Shown in pieces: positions 33,062 to 42,039 of a stretch of 64,000 bases of DNA (within the stretch, counting starts at the first letter, position 1; each line of letters opens with the position of its first letter). Origin of the DNA: [Scytonema hofmanni] UTEX 2349 (GTDB lineage: Bacteria; Cyanobacteriota; Cyanobacteriia; Cyanobacteriales; Nostocaceae); NCBI RefSeq assembly GCF_000582685.1, contig NZ_KK073768.1:1128447-1192446 (forward strand), written 5' to 3'. A model generated the notes under the pieces. The model was given only the letters and a program-made list of their open reading frames with translations, was not told the origin of the DNA and made no database searches. Position numbers and translations under genes: made by a program.

Positions 33062-35608
33062 ATGGCTTTTGGAATTAAACAAACTCGTTGGCTATATGTA
33101 AGCCTCAGTATTTTCAGTTTGTGTTTAGCATTTACCGTTACACCTGTAAAAGCATCTGCACCAGTAACAACACCAGTTCTCTCTTCTTCCCAACCAATCA
33201 ACGGGCTAGAACAAGGACGAAAATTCTACCAATTGGGACGTTTTGCGGAAGCTGTTACGGCTTGGCAAACCGCATCACAACAGTATCATACTCAAGGCGA
33301 TCGCATTAACGAAGCCCTAAGCTTAAGTTACCTATCGCTGGCACAACAAGAACTCAATCAGTGGGAAGCAGCCAAAAACTTGATCGACCAAAGTGTAAAA
33401 ATTTTGCAAACGGCTAAACCCGCTGCCGATGCAATTATCTGGGCACAAGTACTGAATACCCAAGCAAATTTGCAACTTCATACAGGTAAAACCGAAACTG
33501 CCATCGAAAACTTGCAACAAGCCCAAAAATATTACGAGCAGGCTGGCGATAAAATGGGGAGTCTGGGTAGTCAAATTAACCAGGCACAAGCTTTACAAAG
33601 TTTGGGATTTTATCGTCGCTCAAAACAGCAGTTGGAGACGCTAACGCAAAAATTGGCAGCAATGCCAGATTCGGAAGTTAAAGTGAGTGGATTGCGATCG
33701 CTTGGTTTAGCTCTGCACGCAATTGGCGATCGCAACAGCCAGCAAGTCTTAGAACAAAGTTTAGCCGCAGCGAATAAAATTCAAGCCAAAACCCAGTTAA
33801 GTTCTATCCTTTCCAGTCTAGGAAAAAATGCCTCAGATTTGCAAAACCCAGAAGCGGCATTAAATTACTTTGAAGATGCAGAAAAAGCCGCGACTAATCC
33901 AAATGAAGAATTGCAAGCGCGTTTAGCTCGGTTCAAATTGTTGGTCGATTACGACAAACTTGAATATGCTATCCCACTCACACCTGTATTGCGACAACAA
34001 TTGTCAGAACTACCACCCAGCCATAGTTCCCTTTATGCAGCAATTAATTTTGTTGCTACCCTGAATAAATTAGAAAAACCCGACCAAGTTGTACCAAACA
34101 AAGACCTAGCGCAACTCATGGCAGTTACAGTTAAGTCTGCACAACAGATTCAGGATGCTCCCGCAGAAGCATATGCACTATATCAGTGGGGGCAACTTTA
34201 CCAACGCACTTCTCAGTGGTCAGAGGCAAAGGAATTAGCAGATAAATCCCTGAATATTGCCCGTCAACTCCAAGCTAATGATATCATTGCTCAATCGGCA
34301 TGGCAGGTGGGAAAATTGTATCAGCAACAGGGTAATAGACCCGAAGCAATTTCAGCTTATACCGAAGCAGTCAAGGCATTAAAGTCACTGCGCTCTGATT
34401 TGGTTGCTGTTAATCCCGATGTTCAATTTTCTTTCCGCGAAAGTGTGGAACCTGTTTACCGGGAACTCGTGGGTTTACTTCTTGATAAACAACCGAGTCA
34501 GACAGAACTTTTACAAGCTCGTGAATTGATTGAATCTCTACAAATCGCCGAACTCGATAACTTTTTCCGGGAAGCTTGTTTAGATAAAGCGCAGGAGATA
34601 GACAAAGTTGACCCCACAGCAGCAGTTATTTACCCGATTATTCTGCCCGATCGCTTGGCAACGATTGTCTCTCAAACCGGACAACCTCTGCGTTATTACG
34701 TAACGCACAAACTAAGAGCGGAAATTGAACAAACTCTCGATAATTTGCAGGTTGCCCTTAACCCTGTTTCCGATTCTAAAGACCAGAAGCGATTTAGCCA
34801 ACAAATTTATGATTGGCTGATTCGTCCCCCAGAACAGGAACAAGCCTTTAAAGATACCAAAACATTAGTGTTTGTTTTGGATGGGAAGTTGCGGAACATT
34901 CCAATGGCAGCTTTGTATGACGGTAAGCAATATCTGATTGAGAAATATGCAGTTGCCCTTTCACCAGGATTGCAACTGATGGCAGCTCAATCATTTCAGC
35001 AAAAGAGAATTAATGCGATCGTTGGTGGTATTAGTGAATCTCGCTCTGGTTTTGCTGCCTTACCTGCGGTGGAATCAGAAGTGAAGAAAATCTCCCAGAC
35101 AGTATCATCCAAGCTCTTACTAAACCAGCAGTTTACTAGTAAAGCTTTGGGCGATCGCGTCAAATCTAGCGGTGCCGATGTTGTCCACCTTGCAACCCAC
35201 GGACAGTTTAGTTCTCGTCTCGAAGATACCTACTTACTTACGTGGGATGGACAAGTTAATGTAAAGGAATTGTCCGAACTCCTCAAAAATCGTAGTGGGG
35301 ATTCATCGAAAGCGATCGAGTTATTGGTACTGAGTGCCTGCGATACTGCAACCGGAGACGATCGCGCTGTCTTGGGACTGGCTGGTTTAGCTGTCAAATC
35401 TGGTGCCCGTTCTACTCTTGCTACCCTCTGGTCGGTGAAAGATAAAGCTGCCGAAATGCTCATGACTGTCTTCTACGAACAACTACGACAACCCAAAATG
35501 ACTAAAGCCGAAGCACTGCGGCAGGCACAAATAAACTTGATTCGCCAAACTGATTTCCGCGACCCGTTCTTTTGGTCTGCCTTTGTTTTAGTTGGAAACT
35601 GGAATTAA
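33062..35608 (+). CDS. CHAT domain (caspase-like) protease with TPR repeats
   Basis: 848 residues. Signal peptide about 1-32 (LYVSLSIFSLCLAFTVTPVKA), so it is exported to the periplasm or beyond. Several TPR units fill about 50-450 (GRKFYQLGRFAEAVTAW, ALSLSYLSLAQQELNQWEAA, YQQQGNRPEAISAYTEA). The C-terminal CHAT domain (about 560-848) has VVHLATHGQFSS with the catalytic His and LLVLSACDTATGD with the catalytic Cys, then GLAGLAVKSGARSTLATLWSV. CHAT domains are caspase-related cysteine proteases. In cyanobacteria such proteins often sit beside TPS loci, and here the gene directly follows the tpsA array, so TpsA processing or sensing is a reasonable guess. Confidence 0.9.
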   Translation: MAFGIKQTRWLYVSLSIFSLCLAFTVTPVKASAPVTTPVLSSSQPINGLEQGRKFYQLGRFAEAVTAWQTASQQYHTQGDRINEALSLSYLSLAQQELNQWEAAKNLIDQSVKILQTAKPAADAIIWAQVLNTQANLQLHTGKTETAIENLQQAQKYYEQAGDKMGSLGSQINQAQALQSLGFYRRSKQQLETLTQKLAAMPDSEVKVSGLRSLGLALHAIGDRNSQQVLEQSLAAANKIQAKTQLSSILSSLGKNASDLQNPEAALNYFEDAEKAATNPNEELQARLARFKLLVDYDKLEYAIPLTPVLRQQLSELPPSHSSLYAAINFVATLNKLEKPDQVVPNKDLAQLMAVTVKSAQQIQDAPAEAYALYQWGQLYQRTSQWSEAKELADKSLNIARQLQANDIIAQSAWQVGKLYQQQGNRPEAISAYTEAVKALKSLRSDLVAVNPDVQFSFRESVEPVYRELVGLLLDKQPSQTELLQARELIESLQIAELDNFFREACLDKAQEIDKVDPTAAVIYPIILPDRLATIVSQTGQPLRYYVTHKLRAEIEQTLDNLQVALNPVSDSKDQKRFSQQIYDWLIRPPEQEQAFKDTKTLVFVLDGKLRNIPMAALYDGKQYLIEKYAVALSPGLQLMAAQSFQQKRINAIVGGISESRSGFAALPAVESEVKKISQTVSSKLLLNQQFTSKALGDRVKSSGADVVHLATHGQFSSRLEDTYLLTWDGQVNVKELSELLKNRSGDSSKAIELLVLSACDTATGDDRAVLGLAGLAVKSGARSTLATLWSVKDKAAEMLMTVFYEQLRQPKMTKAEALRQAQINLIRQTDFRDPFFWSAFVLVGNWN

Positions 35609-35792
35609 CTACGCAATATTACTGATATAAATCTGAAAAAAAACGTATTTTCTTTGTACAATTTCCCTCTAAATTCGTTTATAACAGCTAATGTACCCCC
35701 TATTTAGCTTGGGCTTAGAGTTAAAAATGACTTTTTAGTAAGTTACATCAATGTATCTTAAATCACGACTTAACAACAATGAGTAAAACATC

Positions 35793-36713
35793 ATGAAACG
35801 CCGATATTTAATTAGTGCATTGAGTGCGATCGCTCTGGTCGCTAGCAGTGGCTGGAGTAGTGTTTACGCTGTGACATTTACGCCACCGGCGAAAAATAGC
35901 GCTCCCAGTCAAGCAACTGGAGGAGCTTCCCGTGGTACTTTCTTTACGCCGAAGAAAGGAAATGGTGCGCCCAGACAAGCAACTGGAGGGGCTTCCCGTG
36001 GTAATCTGTTTACCCCTGCCAAGAGTAACAGCGCTCCTCAACAGGCTAGTGGTGGGGCTTCCCGTGGTAATCTGTTTACCCCTGCCAAGGGTAGCAGCGC
36101 TCCTCAACAGGCTAGTGGTGGGGCTTCTCGCGTTAGGACTTACTACTTGAATCCTTCGGGAGTGGGGTCAACGGGTTCTGCAGCATTAATTGGACTCATG
36201 CCAGAAAGTTATTATGGGACAACACTATCTGAGCGTCCAACTATAATGGTGTATCTTCCTGCTTCTAATGCAGAAGAAGCTGTCTTCAGTATCAAGGATG
36301 AAGCTGGTAACATGCACCACCAGATGACTATTCCTGTTGCGAGAAAATCTGGGGTAATTGCGGTCAAATTGCCGACAAATGCGATCGCTTTAACAGTTGG
36401 TAAAAACTATCAATGGTTCCTAGCACTGAAAGTAAATGGAAAACTTAGTCCAAGTACCCCTTACGTTGATGGTTGGATTCAACGCATCCAGCCCAACGCG
36501 GAATTGGTAACGGCTATGCAGCAACAAGATCCTCTCAAACAGGTAGAGGCTTTGGGTAAAAATGGTGTGTGGTATGACTGTGTGGCAACACTAGCTGCAC
36601 TACATCTGAGCCAACCCAACAATCCAACTATCATCAAGCAATGGGAAGAACTTCTTTCCTCAGTTAGCTTGAAGGAGATTGTCACAGCCCCATTAGTGGC
36701 ATCTGGAAACTAG
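35793..36713 (+). CDS. DUF928 protein with 22-residue N-terminal repeats
   Basis: 306 residues. Signal peptide about 1-26 (ending SSVYAV). Residues about 29-112 are four tandem 22-residue units of the type FTPAKGSSAPQQASGGASRG. The DUF928 domain follows (TYYLNPSGVGSTGSAALIGL, MPESYYGTTLSERPTIMVYLP, YQWFLALKVNGKLSPSTPYV, WIQRI). DUF928 is almost confined to cyanobacteria, is exported, and frequently neighbours CHAT-TPR and TPS genes; its function is unknown. Start ATG with the leader GAGTAAAACATC. It lies 184 bp after the CHAT gene. Confidence 0.88.
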   Translation: MKRRYLISALSAIALVASSGWSSVYAVTFTPPAKNSAPSQATGGASRGTFFTPKKGNGAPRQATGGASRGNLFTPAKSNSAPQQASGGASRGNLFTPAKGSSAPQQASGGASRVRTYYLNPSGVGSTGSAALIGLMPESYYGTTLSERPTIMVYLPASNAEEAVFSIKDEAGNMHHQMTIPVARKSGVIAVKLPTNAIALTVGKNYQWFLALKVNGKLSPSTPYVDGWIQRIQPNAELVTAMQQQDPLKQVEALGKNGVWYDCVATLAALHLSQPNNPTIIKQWEELLSSVSLKEIVTAPLVASGN

Positions 36714-36758
36714 CGCTAACACAGTTCATGAAGAGGGGTAAAGGGGAAAGGGGAAGGG

Positions 36759-36969
36759 TTCAGAAGGCACTTATGCTGGAGGCAGAAGGCAGAAGGCAAC
36801 CCACCCTTACTCATAGTGGGATTGAAACAAGGACGTTTTATACCGTCCGTGCAAGCCATCTTGAGTATAATTATTTGTTTCAACTGGGCTTTAAACCCAC
36901 AAAGTAAGTTTTAATTGATACTCCTAACATAAGTGCCTTCTGCCCTCGAACTTCTGCCTTTCTTGTAAA
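36759..36969. mobile_element. 211-bp MITE-like element, copy 2 (inverted)
   Basis: Reads as the exact reverse complement of 17743-17953. It sits within G-rich heptamer-like repeats (GAGGGGTAAAGGGGAA occurs on both sides, near 36733 and 37018), between the DUF928 gene and the CHASE2 kinase gene. It contains CATAGTGGGATTGAAAC, whose last bases resemble CRISPR repeat ends, but there is no array. Confidence 0.8.
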
Positions 36970-37092
36970 GGGGGGAAGAAATTGGACTCTTGTATTGCGA
37001 CCCCACCCATTTATGAAGAGGGGTAAAGGGGAAGAAATTGGATGGGGTTTTTTTCCTTTCCCCCTTCCCGATCAATAAATTAATTGCATGGT

Positions 37093-39885
37093 ATGTGGCA
37101 GAAATTTCGAGCTTTTATCCAACATAGTCGCAGCATTTTGATTATTACTCCCAGTGTTGCTTTAACAGTAATTGTTGGGCAGTCTTTGGGACTTTTTAAT
37201 TTGCCTGAGTGGAAACTCCGTGATGAATGGGTGCGACTGCGATCGCAACAACAACTAGCTGACGAAATCGTGATCGTCACTATCGACGAACAAGATATCC
37301 AATCAGTGGGAAAATGGCCCGTTCCAGATTGGTCGCTAGCACAATTACTGGAAAAAATCAGAGCGCAAAAACCCCGTGCTATTGGTTTAGACCTCTATCG
37401 AGATTTGCCAGAAGGAGCTGGTCACGAGCAACTTGTGCAAATTTTCCGCACAACTCCCAATTTGATTGGAGTGGAAAAAATCATTGGTGAGCGGGTAAAT
37501 CCTCCACCGGAATTGAAAAAAAATGACCAAGTGGGACTAGCTGATTTGGTTTTAGATGGCGATCGCCATGTGCGTCGTGCCTTACTCACAGCTGAGGATG
37601 TAAAAGAAAAGGGTGCAATTAAAGCGGGACTGGGAACTGCTGTTGCACTCAAGTATCTTGAAGCGGAAAAAATAACATTAGAATCTGTTGATGAAAAGCA
37701 GCAAAAATTCCAATTGGGCAAAGCAATTTATCAACCACTGAAAAATCAAGAAGCTGGTTATACTGACGCGGATATTGGGGGTTATCAAATTCTGCTCAAT
37801 TGGCATGGTTCGGAAACTGCATTTCGTCAAGTTTCCATGCGTGATGTGTTAGCGGGAAAAATTCCGGCAGAGTTGATGCGCGATCGCATGGTATTTATTG
37901 GCTCAACTGCTGCTAGTACCAATGATTTTTTTAGCACACCATTCAGTTCCTCTTTGGTTTCTGCCCAAAAACCGACTCCTGGTGTCGTTATTCATGCCAA
38001 TATTGCTCTCCAACTAGTGCAGGGGGCAAAAACAGCAAAAACCAACATCCACGGCTTTTCTGGGGCTTTTCTGTCTTTCTGGATTTTTTTATGGTCAGCA
38101 ATTGGTTCTACAGGCAGTTGGTATTTAGCTAGTATGCCGAACAAACGACAGATTCCGGGTGGTAGAATTCTCTGGACAACTGTAGGTTTGAGTGCGGCAT
38201 TGATGGGAAGTGCCTACGGGATGTTTTTGGCTGGTGTGCTGATTCCGATAACACCTGCCTTAGCTGCATTTATTAGTAGTGCGATCGCGTCAACAAATGC
38301 TTATAAACAGCAGAAGTTAGAAGAAGCTAATCAGCAATTGGAAATAACCAACGAACTGCTATTAGATTACTCCAAAACCCTCGAAACAAAGGTGGAAGAA
38401 CGAACTCACGAATTCCTAGAAGCAAAACAAGCAGCTGATTCTGCAAACCAAGCAAAAAGCGAGTTTCTTGCTAATATGAGTCATGAATTACGTACACCCC
38501 TGAATGGTATTTTGGGTTTTGCTCAATTGTTGGAAGCATCGCCAAATTTGACGGAGAAAAACCGGGAAGGAGTTAGCATTATCTATCAATGCGGTTCGCA
38601 CTTGTTGACATTAATTAATGATATTCTCGATTTGTCAAAAATTGAAGCTCGCAAACTAGAATTAGTTATTAGTAGTCTCAATTTATCTAGTTTATTGCAT
38701 GGAGTGACGGAAATTTGCGGTATTCGAGCCGACCAGAAAGGGATTAGCTTTAATGTTTTAATTAGCGATCGCTTACCACAGACAATTGAAGCTGATGAAA
38801 AGCGATTGCGACAAGTGTTAATAAATTTGCTGGGCAATGCGATTAAATTTACAGATAATGGTGGTGTCACTTTTAAAGTTGAGCTACTAGAAAATAACCA
38901 ACAATCGGCTGAATCTTCACTTGCTAAAATTCGCTTCCAAATAGAAGATACAGGTGTCGGGATGTCACCTGACCATATCGAAAAAATCTTTTTGCCTTTT
39001 GAGCAAGTAGGTGAGCTTGGGCAGCGTTCTGAAGGTACTGGTTTGGGATTGACCATTAGCCAAAGAATTGCAGGATTGATGGGCAGTCAAATTCAGGTAA
39101 AAAGTTTTCCAGGTGAAGGAAGCGTTTTTTGGCTGGATGTAACAGTGCCAGCATTGCTTTCCCATGATTGGCATTTAGAAGAAAGGGTTTCAAAGCAAGA
39201 ACAAATCATCGGACTTCAAGGTAAAGCACCTAATATTATCGTTGTCGATGATGATGCTAATCACCGTTTAATTTTAACCAGTTTGCTACAAGAACTTGGC
39301 TGTTGCGTTCAAGAAGCCAGCGATGGAAAACAGGGGTTACAATTAATAAGTGAAAGTAGACCGGATCTGATTTTACTTGATTTAGCCATGCCCAACATGG
39401 ATGGTTTTGAATTCATGGTTTACCTGCAAGAAAATCCCCAAACCAGTAATATTCCCATTATTGTTTCTAGTGCTAACGTATTCGAGGAAAATCGTCAGCA
39501 AAGTTTACAAGCAGGAGCAGCCGCATTTATACCAAAACCCCTCCAGAGAGATGAACTGCTGAATGCATTGCGTTCTGCCTTCGAGGCAGGAGCGAAGCTA
39601 TCGCTGCCAAAAATTGATTGGATTTATGCAGGATCTACTAGGCAATCTATACTTGCTGCCAATAATGAATTAGTGTTGCCATCTCAGGAAGTTTTGCAAC
39701 AATTGTATCACCTAGCAATGATGGGAGATATATCAGCGATCGAAGAAATGTTAAAACAGCAAGTGGAGCAAAACAACCAACTAGTTCCCTTTACCACTGA
39801 GTTAACTAAACTTACTGCCAGCTTTCAAACTGCAAAAATACGAAAATTTATTAAATCCTTAGTCACTGAGGAAACACTGAAATGA
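37093..39885 (+). CDS. CHASE2 hybrid sensor histidine kinase with receiver domain
   Basis: About 930 residues. An N-terminal membrane helix (about 12-35) leads into an extracytoplasmic CHASE2 domain (about 40-300; DEIVIVTIDEQDIQSVGKWP, RPVDRDLPEG-like acidic loop, MVFIGSTAAST). Three further helices (about 325-410) and a coiled linker follow, then HisKA (FLANMSHELRTPLNGILGF, phospho-His), HATPase (LLGNAIKFTDNGG, DTGVGM, GTGLGL), and a receiver domain (VVDDDANH, Asp in LILLDLAMP, distal Lys in PKPLQ). An extra helical tail of about 100 residues could be an Hpt-like remnant. The start at ATG 37093 is preferred over TTG 37084. It is translationally coupled (4-bp overlap) to the next kinase. Confidence 0.92.
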   Translation: MWQKFRAFIQHSRSILIITPSVALTVIVGQSLGLFNLPEWKLRDEWVRLRSQQQLADEIVIVTIDEQDIQSVGKWPVPDWSLAQLLEKIRAQKPRAIGLDLYRDLPEGAGHEQLVQIFRTTPNLIGVEKIIGERVNPPPELKKNDQVGLADLVLDGDRHVRRALLTAEDVKEKGAIKAGLGTAVALKYLEAEKITLESVDEKQQKFQLGKAIYQPLKNQEAGYTDADIGGYQILLNWHGSETAFRQVSMRDVLAGKIPAELMRDRMVFIGSTAASTNDFFSTPFSSSLVSAQKPTPGVVIHANIALQLVQGAKTAKTNIHGFSGAFLSFWIFLWSAIGSTGSWYLASMPNKRQIPGGRILWTTVGLSAALMGSAYGMFLAGVLIPITPALAAFISSAIASTNAYKQQKLEEANQQLEITNELLLDYSKTLETKVEERTHEFLEAKQAADSANQAKSEFLANMSHELRTPLNGILGFAQLLEASPNLTEKNREGVSIIYQCGSHLLTLINDILDLSKIEARKLELVISSLNLSSLLHGVTEICGIRADQKGISFNVLISDRLPQTIEADEKRLRQVLINLLGNAIKFTDNGGVTFKVELLENNQQSAESSLAKIRFQIEDTGVGMSPDHIEKIFLPFEQVGELGQRSEGTGLGLTISQRIAGLMGSQIQVKSFPGEGSVFWLDVTVPALLSHDWHLEERVSKQEQIIGLQGKAPNIIVVDDDANHRLILTSLLQELGCCVQEASDGKQGLQLISESRPDLILLDLAMPNMDGFEFMVYLQENPQTSNIPIIVSSANVFEENRQQSLQAGAAAFIPKPLQRDELLNALRSAFEAGAKLSLPKIDWIYAGSTRQSILAANNELVLPSQEVLQQLYHLAMMGDISAIEEMLKQQVEQNNQLVPFTTELTKLTASFQTAKIRKFIKSLVTEETLK
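39570..39604 (+). repeat. possible in-frame palindromic repeat in the CHASE2 kinase
   Basis: GCGTTCTGCCTTCGAGGCAG then GAGCGAAGCTATCGC looks like a variant of the GCGAT...AACGC repeat read on the other strand. It encodes RSAFEAGAKLSL in the linker after the receiver domain. Confidence 0.4.
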
Positions 39886-41177
39886 CAGAAGATTCTCTTG
39901 CCAAACCAATGCGTATTCTTTTAGTAGATGATAATCCAAATAATCTCAAAGTGCTAGCGGAAGCAATTCAAAGACATGGCTGGAAAGCACTGATGGCAAC
40001 GGATGGGGAGTCAGCAATTGAACAAGCAGAATATGCTCACCCCGATTTAATTCTTTTAGATGTGATGATGCCCAGTATTGATGGTTTTGAAACTTGTCGT
40101 AGGTTAAAAGCTAATTCAATTACTCAGAATATTCCAGTTATTTTTATGACAGCTTTATCTGATGCCTTGGATAAGGTAAAAGGATTGGAAATTGGTGCTG
40201 TTGACTACATTACTAAACCCTTCCAACAGGAAGAAGTTATTGCCAGATTAAAACTACACCTGAAATTATCCCATCTTACCCGCACTTTAGAACAACAGGT
40301 TGAGAAGCGCACTGCTGAATTAACCCAATCTCTACAGCAGTTACAACATACCCAATTACAAATGATCCAGAGCGAGAAAATGTCAGCACTGGGTAATTTA
40401 GTAGCAGGGATAGCTCACGAAATGAATAATCCCCTTGGGTTTATCTTCGCTACGCTTAAACAAGCGAAACCAATTATTGGCGATCTTATCGAACACTTAA
40501 AACTTTATCAAGAAAGCTTACCAAATCCCAGCGAAGAAATTATCAACCATGCTGAGGAAATCGATTTGGATTATTGCATAGAAGACTTATTCAAGATGAT
40601 TGACTCCATGACAATGGCTTGCGATCGCATTACAAGTATTAGCAATAGCTTAAGAACTTTCTCTAGGACAGATCGAGACTGCAAACAGCCATTTAATTTA
40701 CATGAAGGCATTGATAGCACAATTTTAATTCTCAAGCACCGCTTGAAGGCAAACGAACACCGTCCGGCAATTGAGGTATTTACAGAATACGGTGATATAC
40801 CTCAAGTAGAGTGTTTTCCTGGACAAATTAACCAAGTATTTATGAATATTCTCGCAAATGCTATTGATGCCTTAGATGAGTCTAGTGTAGGTCGTAGTTT
40901 TAAGGAAATGACAGCTAATCCCAACCAAATTACAATTACAACTTTTGCCGCAGAAAAACAGGTAAAAATTATTATTGCCGATAATGGTATTGGCATGAGC
41001 GAAGAAGTCAAACAGCATATTTTTGACCATTTATTTACTACCAAAGTGGTAAATAAAGGTACGGGTTTAGGATTGGCGATCGCTAAACAAATTATGATTG
41101 ATAAACATGATGGACAAATAGACTGTTCATCAATCACTGGTAAAGGAACAAAGTTTATTATTTCTCTACCGATTTAG
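39882..41177 (+). CDS. response regulator-histidine kinase (REC-HisKA-HATPase)
   Basis: 431 residues, soluble. An N-terminal receiver domain (about 9-125) has VDDNPNNLKVL, the phosphoacceptor Asp in LILLDVMMP and the Lys in YITKPF. A coiled linker leads to a histidine kinase core: GIAHEMNNPLGFIF (phospho-His), MNILANAIDALDES, IADNGIGM and GTGLGLAIAKQI. It starts inside the last codon of the CHASE2 kinase gene (ATGA overlap), so the two are made together and form one phosphorelay: the membrane sensor likely phosphorylates this receiver, which controls its own kinase. The final effector is not in the window. Confidence 0.92.
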   Translation: MTEDSLAKPMRILLVDDNPNNLKVLAEAIQRHGWKALMATDGESAIEQAEYAHPDLILLDVMMPSIDGFETCRRLKANSITQNIPVIFMTALSDALDKVKGLEIGAVDYITKPFQQEEVIARLKLHLKLSHLTRTLEQQVEKRTAELTQSLQQLQHTQLQMIQSEKMSALGNLVAGIAHEMNNPLGFIFATLKQAKPIIGDLIEHLKLYQESLPNPSEEIINHAEEIDLDYCIEDLFKMIDSMTMACDRITSISNSLRTFSRTDRDCKQPFNLHEGIDSTILILKHRLKANEHRPAIEVFTEYGDIPQVECFPGQINQVFMNILANAIDALDESSVGRSFKEMTANPNQITITTFAAEKQVKIIIADNGIGMSEEVKQHIFDHLFTTKVVNKGTGLGLAIAKQIMIDKHDGQIDCSSITGKGTKFIISLPI

Positions 41178-41236
41178 CTTTATCAAAAATAAGATTATTA
41201 ATCGCAAATATTTAAAATTGAATTATTTTTGTAAAA

Positions 41237-41347
41237 TCCTACTTAGAATACTTGATGCAGGCTAATTACCTGACATTACAAGGCAAGCAAAAATCCTATC
41301 TACTGTTAATTCTAAATCAATATTTTCTAACGCAGACAAGCGATCGC
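41237..41347. repeat. 111-bp direct repeat, copy A
   Basis: From TCCTACTTAGAATACTTGAT to ACAAGCGATCGC it matches 42040-42150 with few differences. Copy B contains the C-terminal codons of the truncated Uma2 gene, so copy A is a detached duplicate of that end. Together they bracket a toxin-antitoxin pair. Confidence 0.85.
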
Positions 41348-41390
41348 ATTAAATAGCTGCTTGAAAATGGTCTTTGCTTGAAGTAGTTTA

Positions 41391-41687
41391 CTACATTCTA
41401 TCTAACCACTGTTTTGGATCGCGTTTTGCATGAAAGCAAGCAAGTACAAAAACAGTATCCCGATCAAAAACGTAGAGAATTATGTATGGGAATCGACGGA
41501 TTAATGCTTTTCTTACCTGTTGTTCGATGGTTTGGTAAGCAAGGGGGTTTCGTCCAATTCCTGACAGACAAGCATCGACTGCACGCACAAATTCTGAACC
41601 CAAACCTGTATTTTGGGATTCGTACCATTCAAAAGCATCTTGAATATCGTATTCTGCTTCTGGCTGGATAATCAAGTTATAGTTCAT
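41391..41687 (-). CDS. RelE/ParE-family toxin
   Basis: 98 residues starting MNYNLIIQPEAEYDIQDAFE. The family layout is visible: EAEYDIQDAFEWYESQNTGLG, then VRKALIRRFPYIILYVFDRD and VFVLACFHAKRDPKQW. This is the ParE/RelE toxin fold; whether it acts on gyrase or on mRNA cannot be told. The frame could extend 12 codons upstream, but ATG 41687 gives the usual family start and a 4-bp overlap (ATGA) with the antitoxin gene. It lies between two 111-bp direct repeats. Confidence 0.85.
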   Translation of the reverse strand: MNYNLIIQPEAEYDIQDAFEWYESQNTGLGSEFVRAVDACLSGIGRNPLAYQTIEQQVRKALIRRFPYIILYVFDRDTVFVLACFHAKRDPKQWLDRM

Positions 41688-41911
41688 CGGGAAAAGTCTA
41701 ACCTTTTTTTTACATCTTCCCAATTAGAACCAGTTGTGGGGTTTTTCTGATAATTTTCTAATCGTCGAGCTAATTCTTGTTTTTGCGCTTCGGTTAAGGG
41801 AATTTCCTCTTGCTGTTCCAAGATACTGTCCCATAAATCCTCAGCAAGTTGGATACGTTCTGCAACGCTGAGTAGGGAAATGTCAACTTTCAAGAGGGGA
41901 TGGGAACTCAT
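41684..41911 (-). CDS. addiction-module antitoxin (TIGR02574-like)
   Basis: 75 residues: LLSVAERIQLAEDLWDSILEQ, then IPLTEAQKQELARRLENYQK and WEDVKKRLD. This pattern is that of the small helical addiction-module component family that pairs with RelE/ParE-type toxins. It is encoded first and overlaps the toxin by 4 bp, the usual order. Both genes look intact. Start ATG at 41911, with no strong ribosome site read. Confidence 0.85.
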   Translation of the reverse strand: MSSHPLLKVDISLLSVAERIQLAEDLWDSILEQQEEIPLTEAQKQELARRLENYQKNPTTGSNWEDVKKRLDFSR

Positions 41912-42039
41912 GGGTACAGGGTTAGGTTTTTGCTTCTGTCTATTTTACAATATTGCAGCTTGGGGGAAGTTGTGGGCGATCGCATTAAATTACTGTTTGA
42001 AGATAGACTTCGTTGGAAATTGAATTTATTTTTTTTAAC

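Noticed and set aside
36759..36969. A CRISPR array
   Set aside because: Only two diverged repeat-like ends in opposite orientation are present; there is no series of repeats and spacers and no cas gene in the window.
38586..39056. 156-codon minus-strand frame inside the CHASE2 kinase
   Set aside because: Antisense shadow of the conserved HisKA/HATPase coding region.
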